Shown: positions 6,834 through 16,342, counted from the first letter of the stretch. The stretch: 64,000 bases of DNA from Halomarina halobia (GCF_029338575.1 NZ_CP119993.1:992001-1056000); one strand, 5' to 3'. Notes: generated from the letters alone by a model not told the origin. Made by a program: numbers and translations.

Positions 6834-7844
6834 ATGGCCATTCACGACAGCGCAGACCCAGTTAGCAACAGTTCTACTGAGACACACTCTGACGCCCGGC
6901 AAGCGGCGTACGTGGCGTTCCTCCATCGGGTTCCGTTTGCGATTGATGCGCTGACCCTCGGCTTCCTCCCTGGGTTTCGCGAGGATTGCACGTATCAGCA
7001 GTCGCAATTCGAGACCCTCGAGTGCCCGGTCGGAATGCTCGATAACGATTTTCGGAACCCTGATCTCGACCGGTACGTCGATCGGGTGCTCGAGTACGAG
7101 CCCAACGTGGGTATCATCGGTGACGCCTACGATGCTTCGGAAGCACAGAGGTACGTCGACACGATTCGAGAGCTCCAGGGGAGTCTGCCCGAGACGGAGT
7201 TCATCATCGTCCCGAAATGCCGGGCCGCCATTGAGGCGGTTCCCGACGATATTGTGCTTGGCTACTCGCGAGGCTACGCGGACACACTTGCACACGAGTT
7301 CTCCGACCCCGTCGATTGGCGGGGCCGTCGGGTCCACATCCTTGGTGGCAGTCCACCCAAGCAACTCGAAGTCGTGGAGCAACTCACCCAACCAACGCTG
7401 ACGGGGGACCCGCCGGCCGACATCGTCGGCCTCGACTGGAATGGTCTGCATCGCGGGGCGCAGTTCGGCGAGTTCTGGACGGCCGACGGCTGGGACGACA
7501 GTGGTCGTGACGCCGACCACGTCACGGTCCGGAAGACGGTCCGGCATAGCCTCAGCCGGCTCAAAGAATTCTGGCAGGACCACGGCGTCTGGCCCGATTC
7601 GACACCCCAGGCGGACGAGACTGAACTCACCTATTCCGGGCCCACGCCAAGCGATATCGAGAGCGCGGCGTGTACCGAGTGCCGCGCCAACGTCTGGACG
7701 ACTGATCGTGGCCCATACGTCGCCGAGTATGGTACGAGCGAAGTCTGTGGGTACTGCTGCTATGAGTGCTACTTCTCGCACCGGCATCGGAACAACCTTG
7801 AGGAGATTGCCGGTGATCGGAGCGTCTATCTCCCGTCTGCCTGA
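6834..7844 (+). CDS. DUF6610-like protein with C-terminal zinc ribbon
   Basis: 336 residues. N-terminal helical region (HRVPFAIDALTLGFLPGFRED), a central alpha/beta part that looks like part of a TIM-type barrel (NVGIIGDAYD, EFIIVPKCRAA, VLGYSRGYADT, VHILGGSPPKQL, DIVGLDWNGLHRGAQFGEFW), and a C-terminal zinc ribbon with C280-x2-C283 and C305-x2-C308 plus C312. I recall this as DUF6610, found on haloarchaeal plasmids and viruses. The barrel-like order and zinc ribbon vaguely resemble tRNA-guanine transglycosylases, but I see no confirmed catalytic pair. Intact, with typical haloarchaeal acidic composition. Confidence 0.75.
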   Translation: MAIHDSADPVSNSSTETHSDARQAAYVAFLHRVPFAIDALTLGFLPGFREDCTYQQSQFETLECPVGMLDNDFRNPDLDRYVDRVLEYEPNVGIIGDAYDASEAQRYVDTIRELQGSLPETEFIIVPKCRAAIEAVPDDIVLGYSRGYADTLAHEFSDPVDWRGRRVHILGGSPPKQLEVVEQLTQPTLTGDPPADIVGLDWNGLHRGAQFGEFWTADGWDDSGRDADHVTVRKTVRHSLSRLKEFWQDHGVWPDSTPQADETELTYSGPTPSDIESAACTECRANVWTTDRGPYVAEYGTSEVCGYCCYECYFSHRHRNNLEEIAGDRSVYLPSA

Positions 7845-7856
7845 TACAGCGACCTG

Positions 7857-7887
7857 TTTTTCGCGCCCTCCGGAGAGTGCGAGGGCG
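7857..7887 (+). repeat. T5-hairpin element, copy 5
   Basis: T5 at 7857-7861, 7-base stem CGCCCTC 7864-7870 with GAGGGCG 7881-7887, loop CGGAGAGTGC. It begins 12 bases after the DUF6610-like stop codon. Confidence 0.75.
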
Positions 7888-7908
7888 TGCTAAATCAGGC
7901 TCTCAGAG

Positions 7909-8268
7909 ATGGTGATTTCCGTGAGCCAACAACAGAATGCGAACGACGTCTCGATCGATGCAATTCCAGTCGACGTAGCGAACAGCCAATCAGCCGGGGT
8001 CGAACCAGAAGATGTTCCCGAGGAAATCCGGTCGATTACGCAGGCGCTCGCGACCGAGCAGCCACCGACGAATCCACTTGTCGTCCTGAAGGCAGCTCGC
8101 TGGTGGTATATCCACGGCAAGGGCGGTACTGATCCGGTGTTCCAGTGGGCCATCGAGTGGGCACGCCACCTCGCGACTGACACGCCCAGCGACGTCGACC
8201 AGTTCGATTCATTTCTCGACTACCTCGTCACAGTCGGCTTCGCTGATGAGAAAGCCGCCCTCCGGTAA
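7909..8268 (+). CDS. conserved haloarchaeal accessory protein
   Basis: 119 residues from the ATG at 7909; a GTG at 7921 is an alternative start. The first 35 residues are polar and probably disordered; residues about 36-119 form an all-helical domain (EEIRSITQALATEQP, PLVVLKAARWWYIHGKGG, VFQWAIEWARHLA, QFDSFLDYLVTVGF). No zinc or catalytic motif. Unknown function; it belongs to the same hairpin-punctuated train and precedes the ArdC/ImmA-like gene by a hairpin element. Confidence 0.65.
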   Translation: MVISVSQQQNANDVSIDAIPVDVANSQSAGVEPEDVPEEIRSITQALATEQPPTNPLVVLKAARWWYIHGKGGTDPVFQWAIEWARHLATDTPSDVDQFDSFLDYLVTVGFADEKAALR

Positions 8269-8282
8269 CCGCCGTCACGAGG

Positions 8283-8310
8283 TTTTTATGCGCCGTCAGG
8301 GGTGCGGCGC
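8283..8310 (+). repeat. T5-hairpin element, copy 6
   Basis: T5 at 8283-8287, stem GCGCCG 8290-8295 with CGGCGC 8305-8310, loop TCAGGGGTG. It begins 14 bases after the previous stop codon. Confidence 0.75.
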
Positions 8311-8354
8311 GGGCTGAAGTGAAGCGATCGCAGGAAGGCGACTTTCAGAATATC

Positions 8355-9281
8355 ATGGCTACGACGAGCGACTCGTCGGCCTCCTTCGAGGAGACCGACA
8401 CGCGAACAGACGAGATGCACAGTACGATTGAAGCATGGATCGACGAACTCGTTGGCGACATTGATGCGGCGCAGGCTAGCGATGAGTTCCAAGAGTGGCT
8501 CGACGTCCAGAGTCGTTTCCACGACTACTCCCATCGCAACACGCTGCTCATCAAACTCCAGTGTCCCGAGGCAACGAAGGTCGCTGGCTTCAACACCTGG
8601 CGGAATGAGTTCGACCGGCACGTCCAGGAGGGCGAGCAGGCAATCTGGATTTGGGCACCGATTATTACGAAGCAGTGCCCCGAATGCGAGAATTCGCCCA
8701 GTTACCACGAGCAATGCGACTGTGACTACGACGAGACGCCTCCCGAAGAGTGGTCGAAAGGGCTCGTGGGATTCAAACCGACCGCTGTCTTCGATATCTC
8801 CCAGACCGAGGGAGAGCCGCTTCCCGAGATAGAAACGGAGGCGACAGGCGACGCAGAGGACCTCGTACCCACACTCACAGCAGCAGCGGATTCGCTCGGC
8901 GTGACGGTTCGCATCGTCGACGCCGACGAGTGGGTGCACGGCGAGGCGAAGGGCGTCTGCAAACAGCGAAGCCTCCACGACCTTCGACCAGTGGTCGAGG
9001 CGAAAGCCCGCGCGAACCAAGCCGACCTCGCGGTCACGTTGCTTCACGAGTACGCCCATGCGCTGCTCCATTTCGACGTCGACGATGAGGACGAACGGTC
9101 GAAGCGCGAAGTCGAAGCGGAAGCCGTCGCATACATCGTTGGTCGATTTTTCGGACTGGATACGAGTGGATCTGCGTTCTACCTTGCAGCGTGGGAAACT
9201 GACGACGCCGAGGTCGTTCACGAGCGTCTTGGCCGTATCAGCCGGACGGCAGCAGAGCTCATCGAGCTCCTTGCCGAGTGA
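8355..9281 (+). CDS. ArdC-like N-terminal domain plus ImmA/IrrE-type zinc peptidase
   Basis: 308 residues from the ATG at 8355 (a GTG at 8319 would add 12). The N-terminal half resembles the ArdC/DUF1738 ssDNA-binding domain (FQEWLDVQSRFHDYSHRNT, GFNTWRNEFDRHVQEGEQAI), interrupted by a cysteine cluster (CPECEN, CDCDYDE) that may bind zinc. The C-terminal half is an ImmA/IrrE-like metallopeptidase: zinc motif H231-E-Y-A-H235 and a downstream acidic E-A-E-A-V helix supplying the third ligand. Such proteins act in plasmid or phage antirestriction and repressor cleavage. This supports a mobile-element origin for the gene train. The peptidase assignment is firm; the target is unknown. Confidence 0.85.
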   Translation: MATTSDSSASFEETDTRTDEMHSTIEAWIDELVGDIDAAQASDEFQEWLDVQSRFHDYSHRNTLLIKLQCPEATKVAGFNTWRNEFDRHVQEGEQAIWIWAPIITKQCPECENSPSYHEQCDCDYDETPPEEWSKGLVGFKPTAVFDISQTEGEPLPEIETEATGDAEDLVPTLTAAADSLGVTVRIVDADEWVHGEAKGVCKQRSLHDLRPVVEAKARANQADLAVTLLHEYAHALLHFDVDDEDERSKREVEAEAVAYIVGRFFGLDTSGSAFYLAAWETDDAEVVHERLGRISRTAAELIELLAE

Positions 9282-9347
9282 ACTGGCGCTAACTCCCGGC
9301 AGCCGTCTTCTCTAACGCGCTTGATCGCTCGCTGTCGTACGGTCCGG

Positions 9348-9374
9348 TTTTTCAGCCCTAGAAGGGTGCAGGGC
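9348..9374 (+). repeat. T5-hairpin element, copy 7
   Basis: T5 at 9348-9352, stem GCCCT 9355-9359 with AGGGC 9370-9374, loop AGAAGGGTGC. It lies 37 bases before the SWIM gene start. Confidence 0.7.
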
Positions 9375-9411
9375 GCGCTCACGAGAGACGTGCGCTGCAG
9401 ATGATCACGGA

Positions 9412-9840
9412 ATGGCGACTCATCTGCTGACCCAACTTGAGCCGACGACACGGACGATCAAACGCGCGCAGTACGAAGCGTTCGAATTCCAACTCCGGTC
9501 TGACGGTATCCTCGTCCGGAATGGAAGTCACGCCACGCCGGAGGAGCACGAGTATCTTGTGCGGATGCACGACGGCGTCCCGGTGAGATGCAACTGTCCA
9601 GCCGATCGGACGTATTCGGGCGCCTGTAAGCACCGCATTGCGGTGGCGATTCGACAGCCAGTCTTGCAGGCAGCGACCGAGAGAGAGATCATACCCGATG
9701 GTGGGACGCTTGGATCGGTGGCTGATGTCGACCAGGCCGAGGAGGCAGAGGACATCGAGGAGTGTGCCTGCGCGGGCCTCAACGATGCGTTTCCGTGCAG
9801 GGAATGCTACCAGACGGGAAAGCGGTCACTCCCGGAGTAG
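9412..9840 (+). CDS. SWIM zinc-finger protein
   Basis: 142 residues. The SWIM motif C60-N-C62-x9-C72-K-H74 is complete and sits after a beta-rich N-terminus (FEFQLRSDGILVRNGSHA, EYLVRMHDGVPVRCNCPAD). A second cysteine cluster (CACAGLNDAFPCREC, from about 118) near the C-terminus may bind another zinc. Haloarchaeal SWIM proteins of this size are common beside plasmid genes and are thought to bind DNA or proteins. Position between an ArdC/ImmA-like gene and a TFB gene, each boundary marked by a hairpin element. Confidence 0.85.
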   Translation: MATHLLTQLEPTTRTIKRAQYEAFEFQLRSDGILVRNGSHATPEEHEYLVRMHDGVPVRCNCPADRTYSGACKHRIAVAIRQPVLQAATEREIIPDGGTLGSVADVDQAEEAEDIEECACAGLNDAFPCRECYQTGKRSLPE

Positions 9841-9903
9841 CGAGTCGGAATGTTCGTACTGAGCAGACTCAGGAGACAGCGAGTACCGCATCACGCCGAC
9901 GAG

Positions 9904-9931
9904 TTTTTCAGCCCCTGATGGGGTGAGGGGC
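9904..9931 (+). repeat. T5-hairpin element, copy 8
   Basis: T5 at 9904-9908, stem GCCCC 9911-9915 with GGGGC 9927-9931, loop TGATGGGGTGA. CCCC can alternatively pair with the GGGG inside the loop. It lies 45 bases before the TFB start. Confidence 0.75.
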
Positions 9932-9976
9932 GCTCAGACGTGCTGCGTCCCTCGACAAGTCGGTGAGATCAGACCA

Positions 9977-10924
9977 ATGGCGACGAGGGACATCTACGAG
10001 ACTGGTTTCGACGAGGATGTACAGCATGGTACAACAACTGACTGCCCGGAGTGCAGTGGTCAGGTACAGACGACGGCGATCGAAACCGTCTGTGAAGACT
10101 GTGGGCTGGTGATTGATGAACAGCAGATCGATCACGGCCCGGAGTGGCGCTTCTTCGCAGACGACGAGACGACCCGTGAACGGACCGGTGCACCACTCAC
10201 GCCGGCACGACACGATCGTGGGCTCTCGACGACGATCGGGCGGAAGCGTGACGGTCGTGGACGGACGCTGAGCGGGGCGAAACAGCGCCAGCTCGGCCGG
10301 CTTCGCCGTGAGCAGACATGGGCGCGCTGGCAGTCGACGGCCGATCAGAATCTCGCCCACGGCCTGGGCGAGGTGCGACGGATTGCGAGCGCTCTCGACT
10401 TTGGGACGTCGATCCGTGACCAGGCGTGTACGCTCTTCCGGAGTGCTCAGAACGAGGATCTCCTCCGGGGGCGATCGATCGAAGCGATCGCCGCGGCAAG
10501 CGTCTATGGTGCGTGTCGGTGCAACGGCCTTTCCCGAACGCTCGAAGAGACCGACGCGGTCGCTCGGTGTGAGCGGTCAGAGCTAACGACGGCATATAAC
10601 ACGCTGAACAGCGAATTGGGCCTTCCAGCCCAGCCGGTTACGCCGCGAGCGTTTCTTCCGAAGCTTGCCTCGGACCTCGACCTTCGTGACCGAATCCGTC
10701 ACCGAGCGCGTGAACTCGCAGAGGTGGCTGCGGAGGCCGGGATCTCGAATGGGAGTCATCCAGCAGGCGTAGCTGCCGCCTGTCTCTATACTACTGCCCA
10801 GGAATGCGAGTGGAGTGTGACACAGACGCGCGTTGCAGAGGCAGCAGACGTCTCGACGGTAACGCTACGAACCCATTATGAAGCGATCATCGACGCGCTT
10901 GCACGGGGGGATGTCACAAGATAA
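9977..10924 (+). CDS. tfb: transcription initiation factor IIB (TFB)
   Basis: 315 residues from the ATG at 9977. N-terminal zinc ribbon C23-x2-C26 and C39-x2-C42, then the B-finger/linker GPEWRFF and TGAPLTPARHDRGLSTTIG, and two cyclin-like repeats (RRIASALDFGTSIRDQACTL onward; RIRHRARELAEVAAEAGI onward) with the expected ASVYGACR and AAACLYTT helices. It recruits RNA polymerase to TBP-bound promoters. Haloarchaea carry many TFB paralogs, several on plasmids, where they can retune transcription. The core is somewhat diverged, but nothing essential is visibly missing. Confidence 0.92.
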   Translation: MATRDIYETGFDEDVQHGTTTDCPECSGQVQTTAIETVCEDCGLVIDEQQIDHGPEWRFFADDETTRERTGAPLTPARHDRGLSTTIGRKRDGRGRTLSGAKQRQLGRLRREQTWARWQSTADQNLAHGLGEVRRIASALDFGTSIRDQACTLFRSAQNEDLLRGRSIEAIAAASVYGACRCNGLSRTLEETDAVARCERSELTTAYNTLNSELGLPAQPVTPRAFLPKLASDLDLRDRIRHRARELAEVAAEAGISNGSHPAGVAAACLYTTAQECEWSVTQTRVAEAADVSTVTLRTHYEAIIDALARGDVTR

Positions 10925-10993
10925 CGTGCGACGATGCGACAATCGATTTACGCTCCGTCGAGCAGGTCACGCTCTCGACGAACCAGTAATACT

Positions 10994-11024
10994 GCGTCCT
11001 CCCAGAACCCACTTGGGAGGACGC
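10994..11024. other. perfect 11-base inverted repeat
   Basis: GCGTCCTCCCA (10994-11004) pairs perfectly with TGGGAGGACGC (11014-11024) around a 9-base loop. It lies 70 bases after the TFB stop in a gene-free stretch of about 300 bases (10925-11226). No T run follows on the plus strand, so it is not a classical archaeal terminator; an RNA hairpin or a protein-binding palindrome is possible. Confidence 0.6.
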
Positions 11025-11226
11025 CACCCTGTTCGGTCGTTACGGCAAACGACTGATAGCGCTAAAGATAGTGTACGTTCCAGCAAACGTGAACGCGACA
11101 GTTGTCGTTATCAATCCCGTGCGTGGAATAGTGATCGACAAATGGTCAGTTACAAACGAGAGTGGATCGATCTGAATCCCAGTAGCTAACCATTCCGACA
11201 CGATCCGATCGCGGACTCTTATTCAG

Positions 11227-11884
11227 TCATTCGTCTGATTCCGGTCCGATCAACAGCGTATCCCCGACCAGGGCTAGCATTGCTCGTCGTATTCGCTCGG
11301 ACAGTGCTTGATGCGAGATGCTGAGCTCGTCCGCCAGCTTTCCCAACTGTATGTCGCGTGGGACCTCGAAATAGCCTTGTTTGGCGGCCTCGGTGAGTGC
11401 CTCGTACTGCTCTTCGGTAAGTCCGTACCGACCGACTGGCTCCCCGTCAAGCTCACGGATCGCATCAATATCGAACGACAAGCCGTTGGACTCACAGTAC
11501 TCAGTTGTCCTCGAGACGGATTCACGAGTCGGATAGAATATTCGCAGGTACCATATCTCCGGCCCCGTAGGCGGCAGTCACTGTCGCTTCCGAGTCGGTG
11601 AGTATCTGGAAGACTAGCTGTACGCGATAGATCCATTCCATTCGATAGAACAAATCGCCGTCGAGATCTAACAGGAGCGAAGGATCGGTGACGCTCGGAT
11701 CGCGTTCGAACGTCTCATCAACCACGTCGGGCGCGGCTCCGCGTACCCACAAGACTGGCATCACTGCATTTTCACCACTCTCGACGATCTGTTCGACCTC
11801 GAACTCGACATCTGGGAGGGTCGCCAGCGAGTCTCGAAGCGCAAACTCCTCCGCCGGAAGCGTGCCAGTGACAATCGTTGCCAT
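11227..11884 (-). pseudogene. HTH-10 (Bat-type) transcriptional regulator, frameshifted
   Basis: The N-terminal half (from ATG at 11884, MATIVTGTLPAEEFAL to about AAYGAGDM) and the C-terminal half (YLRIFYPTRESVSRTTEYC through the HTH) are in different minus-strand frames; the switch is near 11550. Read with a 1-base insertion the protein is about 218 residues and has the usual bacterio-opsin-activator layout: an N-terminal sensor-like domain and the C-terminal HTH-10 with LTEEQYEALTEAAKQGYFEV and LADELSISHQALSERIRR. As read, the first frame stops at 11522 without the HTH. A separately translated 84-residue HTH fragment from the ATG at 11481 is conceivable. Confidence 0.75.
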
Positions 11885-12168
11885 CGTACTGAGACATCGA
11901 AAAGCGTACCGCAAAGCGCTGTCGGTCCGGGAGATGTTCAGCTTAAAATTTCTAGGAGAGTGCCTTGTTGAGACGCAGAACCACAGCGAGCAGAACTATA
12001 TCGACCTCTCACTCTTCAGGTACTGTGTTGGCTGAATCAGCCGATCAGTACAAATGCGTATGTATCGCTCTCAAGGTAGGTCTGTGGAGGTGGTTATACG
12101 GTATGCTCGAAGTGGTCACACCGATGAGCGACCACACTATTATCCGAATCGGTCTCCAATCGCAGGGG

Positions 12169-12501
12169 ATGGCAGATGACAAACAGGGCCGAGACAAGCA
12201 AGCGGATGACGAAAAGCGACGCCAGCGAGAGCGGGAGCTAGAGGAGGCACGTAACCGCGCCGATGAAGCCGAACCGATGCGCGACGATCCTGGTGAGCAA
12301 CTTGGTGATCTTGATGAAGCACTCGAAACCCATGACTATCCAACTACAACAGATGAATTGGTCGAGGCCTATGGCGACTACGAGATCGAAACTCAGGGTG
12401 GGTGGAAACCCCTCCATGCAGTGCTTGCCCCAACCGACAACCAAACGTACGGTTCCGCCGATGACGTTCGAAGCCGGATACAGGGACTAATACACCGCTG
12501 A
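12169..12501 (+). CDS. DUF5789-type haloarchaeal protein
   Basis: 110 residues from the ATG at 12169. A highly charged N-terminal helix (RQRERELEEARNRADEAEP) is followed by the family core: LGDLDEALETHDYPTTTDEL, VEAYGDYEIETQGG, and the C-terminal DVRSRIQGLIHR. I recognise this as the DUF5789 family, widespread in haloarchaea, with no known function. The sequence is intact although both neighbours are pseudogenes. Confidence 0.8.
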   Translation: MADDKQGRDKQADDEKRRQRERELEEARNRADEAEPMRDDPGEQLGDLDEALETHDYPTTTDELVEAYGDYEIETQGGWKPLHAVLAPTDNQTYGSADDVRSRIQGLIHR

Positions 12502-12671
12502 TGAATACGCCCCGACCACCCCTGTCTCGCTCGTTGGACAACCTTGGCTCGGACAGGTATCCCCTCTGTATTGACCACTAAGCGTCTGAACGTATCAGTT
12601 ATGAAGGGCACAGGTGGATCAGGACGCATGCTCAGTGTTTCTGCTGGCGGCTTTCAGGACAAGGTCACGAA

Positions 12672-14160
12672 TTGGTCGAATCACGTCCGTGCCCGGAGCC
12701 TGTCTTCATACCGTTGTTCGAGAGCGAGGTGGTTGCCGCCGCCGATCCGGCGGTCGCCGCTGAGGAGACTTCCAACAATAGTGGTACCGTTGTCGTGAAC
12801 GTAACTATGGACGGCTCCCCCGAAGACGCTCAGGTGGTCGCCCGAAACTCGAGCGGAGGAGTGGTAGATCTCGTCTACACGAACCTCACTGACACAGGTA
12901 CTGCCACCTTCGAGCTTCCACTTGGCGAGTACGAACTCGAGATTGATGCCGGAGGGAATCACATCTCGAAGGGGGTAAATCGGACTATCACGGTCGAGTC
13001 AGGGGAGACAACCAGCCTGGATGTTGAGGTCACCCAACTCTATGAACCGAACGATCGTGGCTGGTATGCTGTTGATCCACACGGACACAGTAAATTCTCA
13101 GTCGATAGTGAAACACCCATCGAGACGTTCGTGTCCGCACAAATTGCCGCTCAGCTCGATGCGATCACGGTCAGCGACCATTACTCGGTAGCAGGCCATA
13201 CGCCGACAAAAAATCTCGCTCAAGAGGCTGAGATGCCCTATATACTCAGCCAAGATATTACCTCGCTCTCTTCGAACGGATCGACTACCTGTGGGCACCA
13301 TAACACCAATCCGCTCCATGAAAACGAGTACGTGAACGAAAGCGGTTCACCTTCGGAGTTCTATGAGGATGCCCGCGATGCGGGGGCTGACACTATCCAC
13401 GTCAACCACCCGTACTATGGGGGCGGTATCGAGTACTTCAACCAGATGGTCGGCACATTCGACTTCAACGGCTCGTTCAACGCAGCTGGAGTCTACAAAC
13501 GGGCTTGACGAGAGGGGGAACGAGAACCGCACCATCCAGCAGATGTACGAGTTCTGGAACCAGGGGGAGCGCTACGCGGTCGTGGGTGTGAGCGACAACC
13601 ACAATGCGTCCGAAGTAGCCGACGCTGAGCACGGCACACCGAGGACCTATGCATACGCCGATCCCGGCGCGGGACCACGAGCGAACGAGACCGAATGAGC
13701 TGAAGCTGTAAACAATCAGTACACCTTCGCAACGTACGGGCCACTTGTCTACTTCACTGCTGGCGATGGAGCGATCCCTGGTGAGACGGTGACAGCCGAG
13801 GACGGCATCGTCACCCTACAGGCAGACCTTCAGAACACGGAGGACCTCAAGAGCACCAAACTCGTGAAGAACGGGGCGGTCGTCAAGACGTTCGATCTGG
13901 ACGGCGAGGAGACGACCATCTCCTATGACGTTGACGTGAGCGGAACCAAGTGGTTCGTCCTCCACGTTGAGGACGCCGAGGGCGACCGCACGATGACGAG
14001 CCCGATTTATGCCACGAGTGACAGTACTGACGATAACGGTGGCAACCTCACGAACGGGAACGATCGGCAGACCAGCATCCAGTTCCTCGAGGAGCTGATC
14101 GAGTTGCTCGAAAAGTTGATAGAGGATCTGGGCGCATCGAACGTTACCTCCACAATCTAA
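12672..14160 (+). pseudogene. secreted CehA/McbA-type PHP-domain hydrolase, decayed
   Basis: Three pieces of one protein. Piece 1 (to 13508) has a fibronectin-like domain (SGTVVVNVTMDGSPEDAQVV) and a PHP domain start, H-G-H-S with ITVSDHYSVAGH. It ends by frameshift near 13500. Piece 2 continues in another frame with QQMYEFWNQGERYAVVGVSD and N-H-N, then hits an in-frame TGA at 13696-13698. Piece 3 carries a beta-sandwich (TVTAEDGIVTLQADLQ) and an acidic helical tail. The N-terminal signal peptide is not recognisable, so the start is probably lost too. CehA-type enzymes are metal-dependent hydrolases. At least two inactivating changes show genuine decay rather than a single read error. Confidence 0.75.
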
Positions 14161-16163
14161 CGATCATCAGATTGAGCCAACATTTCGACTCATTTTTTGA
14201 AATTGATTTCGATCAGACTGTTCAGAAGGCCACTCTGTATTCTGTTCATTGACTGGAAGCGAGTAGGATGGATACTTTTGTCCCTCTTCCCGCGTTGATG
14301 CCGGCGTGGGGCAAAACTGCGCGCGGTTGCACGCCGAGGAATCGCGAAGTCTCGTTTGGGGCACCGAGCCTCCGGTTCGATGTATCATGTCGACCGTTCT
14401 AGCGGCCCGATCAGCGTATTTTCTGTCCAATCGTCGGCATCGACGATGTGTCCGTCTGCAGAATGTTACGTCCCATCACGAGCGCGCCCGCTGGTAGGCC
14501 TCGTTGATTTCGACGGCGAGGCCGTCATCCAACATGGAGAAGTACCCGTACTGCCCTCCCGTGCGCCCGACGCCCGGATCCCGCGGGTGAACTTCTGGCG
14601 GGCGAAAGTGAACGTGAGACTGACGGGGACTACCTCTCCTCTCGTTTTCTCTAGGCCTGTGAGAGTACATCAGGTGCTATCGCCCGATATTGTTCATTGT
14701 CGATTAACTCTCGATTGATGCAGAACGTGCTGTATTACTTTATCTCATGGCACTGTGTAGCTATATGTTGGCCACGGACGCCATCGTCCGTGAACGCGAG
14801 GACGCATCGCCAAGCAACCATGTATCATCCGCCGCGCCGACCCACGCTGGAACCGCTTCCGCATGGCATTTCAGGGTCGGCGTGACTCCTTCCCCGCCAG
14901 TGACCGCCAAGAGAGTGTCACGGTGCGCCGCTCTTCCTCGATCAGTCCAGCGTGACACACGGCAGGTGAGCACTTGATGGTCTACGCTCGTGAGTAATCG
15001 CGAAGGGGAACAACGGTCTCCTATCGCAAGTACGCACGTGATATCCCTTCATAGCTGAAGGATTCCTGCACGTGGTGCGACTGAGACATCCATCGCGTGC
15101 ATACTCGTGTGCCGTGCTCGCGGCTCCACCAACGACGTGCAGGTGGGGAGTTGGAGCCGCAGGCAGTTTTCTGCGCCGCATTCCACGAGTTCGATGTCAG
15201 CGGCCCCCTCACCATGGTGTTCGTACGGTTTCACTTCGCAAGTAAAACTGTGATATCAATCCGCATGCAACGGACGGCTGCACGTGGCTGGCTGGCTGGA
15301 TACCACGCCCGTGCCTTTCCGGCATGGTTGCGGTCCTAATGCCACCACGCCCCAAGTGGCAGCAGGGCCGTTGTCTTCTCGGCTTGCCCGACAAGCATGG
15401 GGGCTCCTATAACCCGTACGATGAGGTGGTAGACCTCTGTTCACACATAAGGAAATACACTGTGCTCATGGGCTCACGCCAGCACCGTGTAGCGATTCAA
15501 CAGTTATTCCGCGCTGTACTTCCACGATACCGGCTGATTTAGCCGGTTATTATGTAACGCAGTCCGAGAGAAACGCGGTGTCAAATCGTCCGGTGAGAGT
15601 TTCTACGCGGGGGAAGTCGATACAACTAAGTCACCTGTTCCAGAGTGTGGAACCGCGAGCGAGGGGTGCCGGTGCTCACGGGGCTCTCTCGCCCCACCTG
15701 TGTGACATCCTGAAGAGACGTGAGAGCAACAGCGTCGGCTCACTCATGTGTTGAAGAGCCGCCTCCGCCCCGGCACAGAGGTCGGGGGCGGCTGGTCCGA
15801 GGCTGGTGATTCTGTGCGAGTCCATAGGCTCGCGGCGCCTGTGCGACCGAATGTACGTACGTCACGCGCGGGGTATGGCGCCCCACGGCGACAGGTGACT
15901 ATTAGCGGCCGTATGATTAGTTACTCGCGAGATATTATTGGTAATATCGCACTTAACCGGCTGTCGCCTCGCTATGCGGGTGACGGGCAACAGAGTGCTT
16001 GCGCCGGCCGACAGGTGGCCCGCAGCACTCCGGGTTCCACCTCGAACAAGACGCTGCGGGCCGGGGATATGTCGGCGCGCATGGGTATGGTCTCTCGTCG
16101 TCCACGCGCACGATCATTTACTCGCCGCCGGTGCATCACGCTCGCGCTTGCCATACACAACCG

Positions 16164-16187
16164 TTTTTACCCTCAGACAGCTGAGGG
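16164..16187 (+). repeat. T5 followed by hairpin in gene-poor DNA
   Basis: T5 at 16164-16168, stem CCCTCAG 16170-16176 with CTGAGGG 16181-16187, loop ACAG. It resembles the T5-hairpin elements of 3.9-9.9 kb, but the loop is short and no gene follows, so membership of that family is doubtful. Confidence 0.4.
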
Positions 16188-16342
16188 GACACCGGGGCGC
16201 GTCTTCCCAGTACCCGTAATCGTCTCCCAGTGGCGTCGGTTCGCGCCTACGTACGCTCACGGTGTTATAACGTTTGAACAACAATTATCCGTCGTGGGCA
16301 CAAACATGGCTTGCTCGCAGCGGAGCGGGCACCCCACCTGTG

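Noticed and set aside
6687..7787. 366-codon minus-strand frame opposite the DUF6610-like gene
   Set aside because: The plus-strand frame has the zinc ribbon and family pattern; the antisense has none.
16164..16187. Ninth full member of the T5-hairpin family
   Set aside because: It has T5 and a 7-base stem but a 4-base loop without the GGGTG motif and no following gene.
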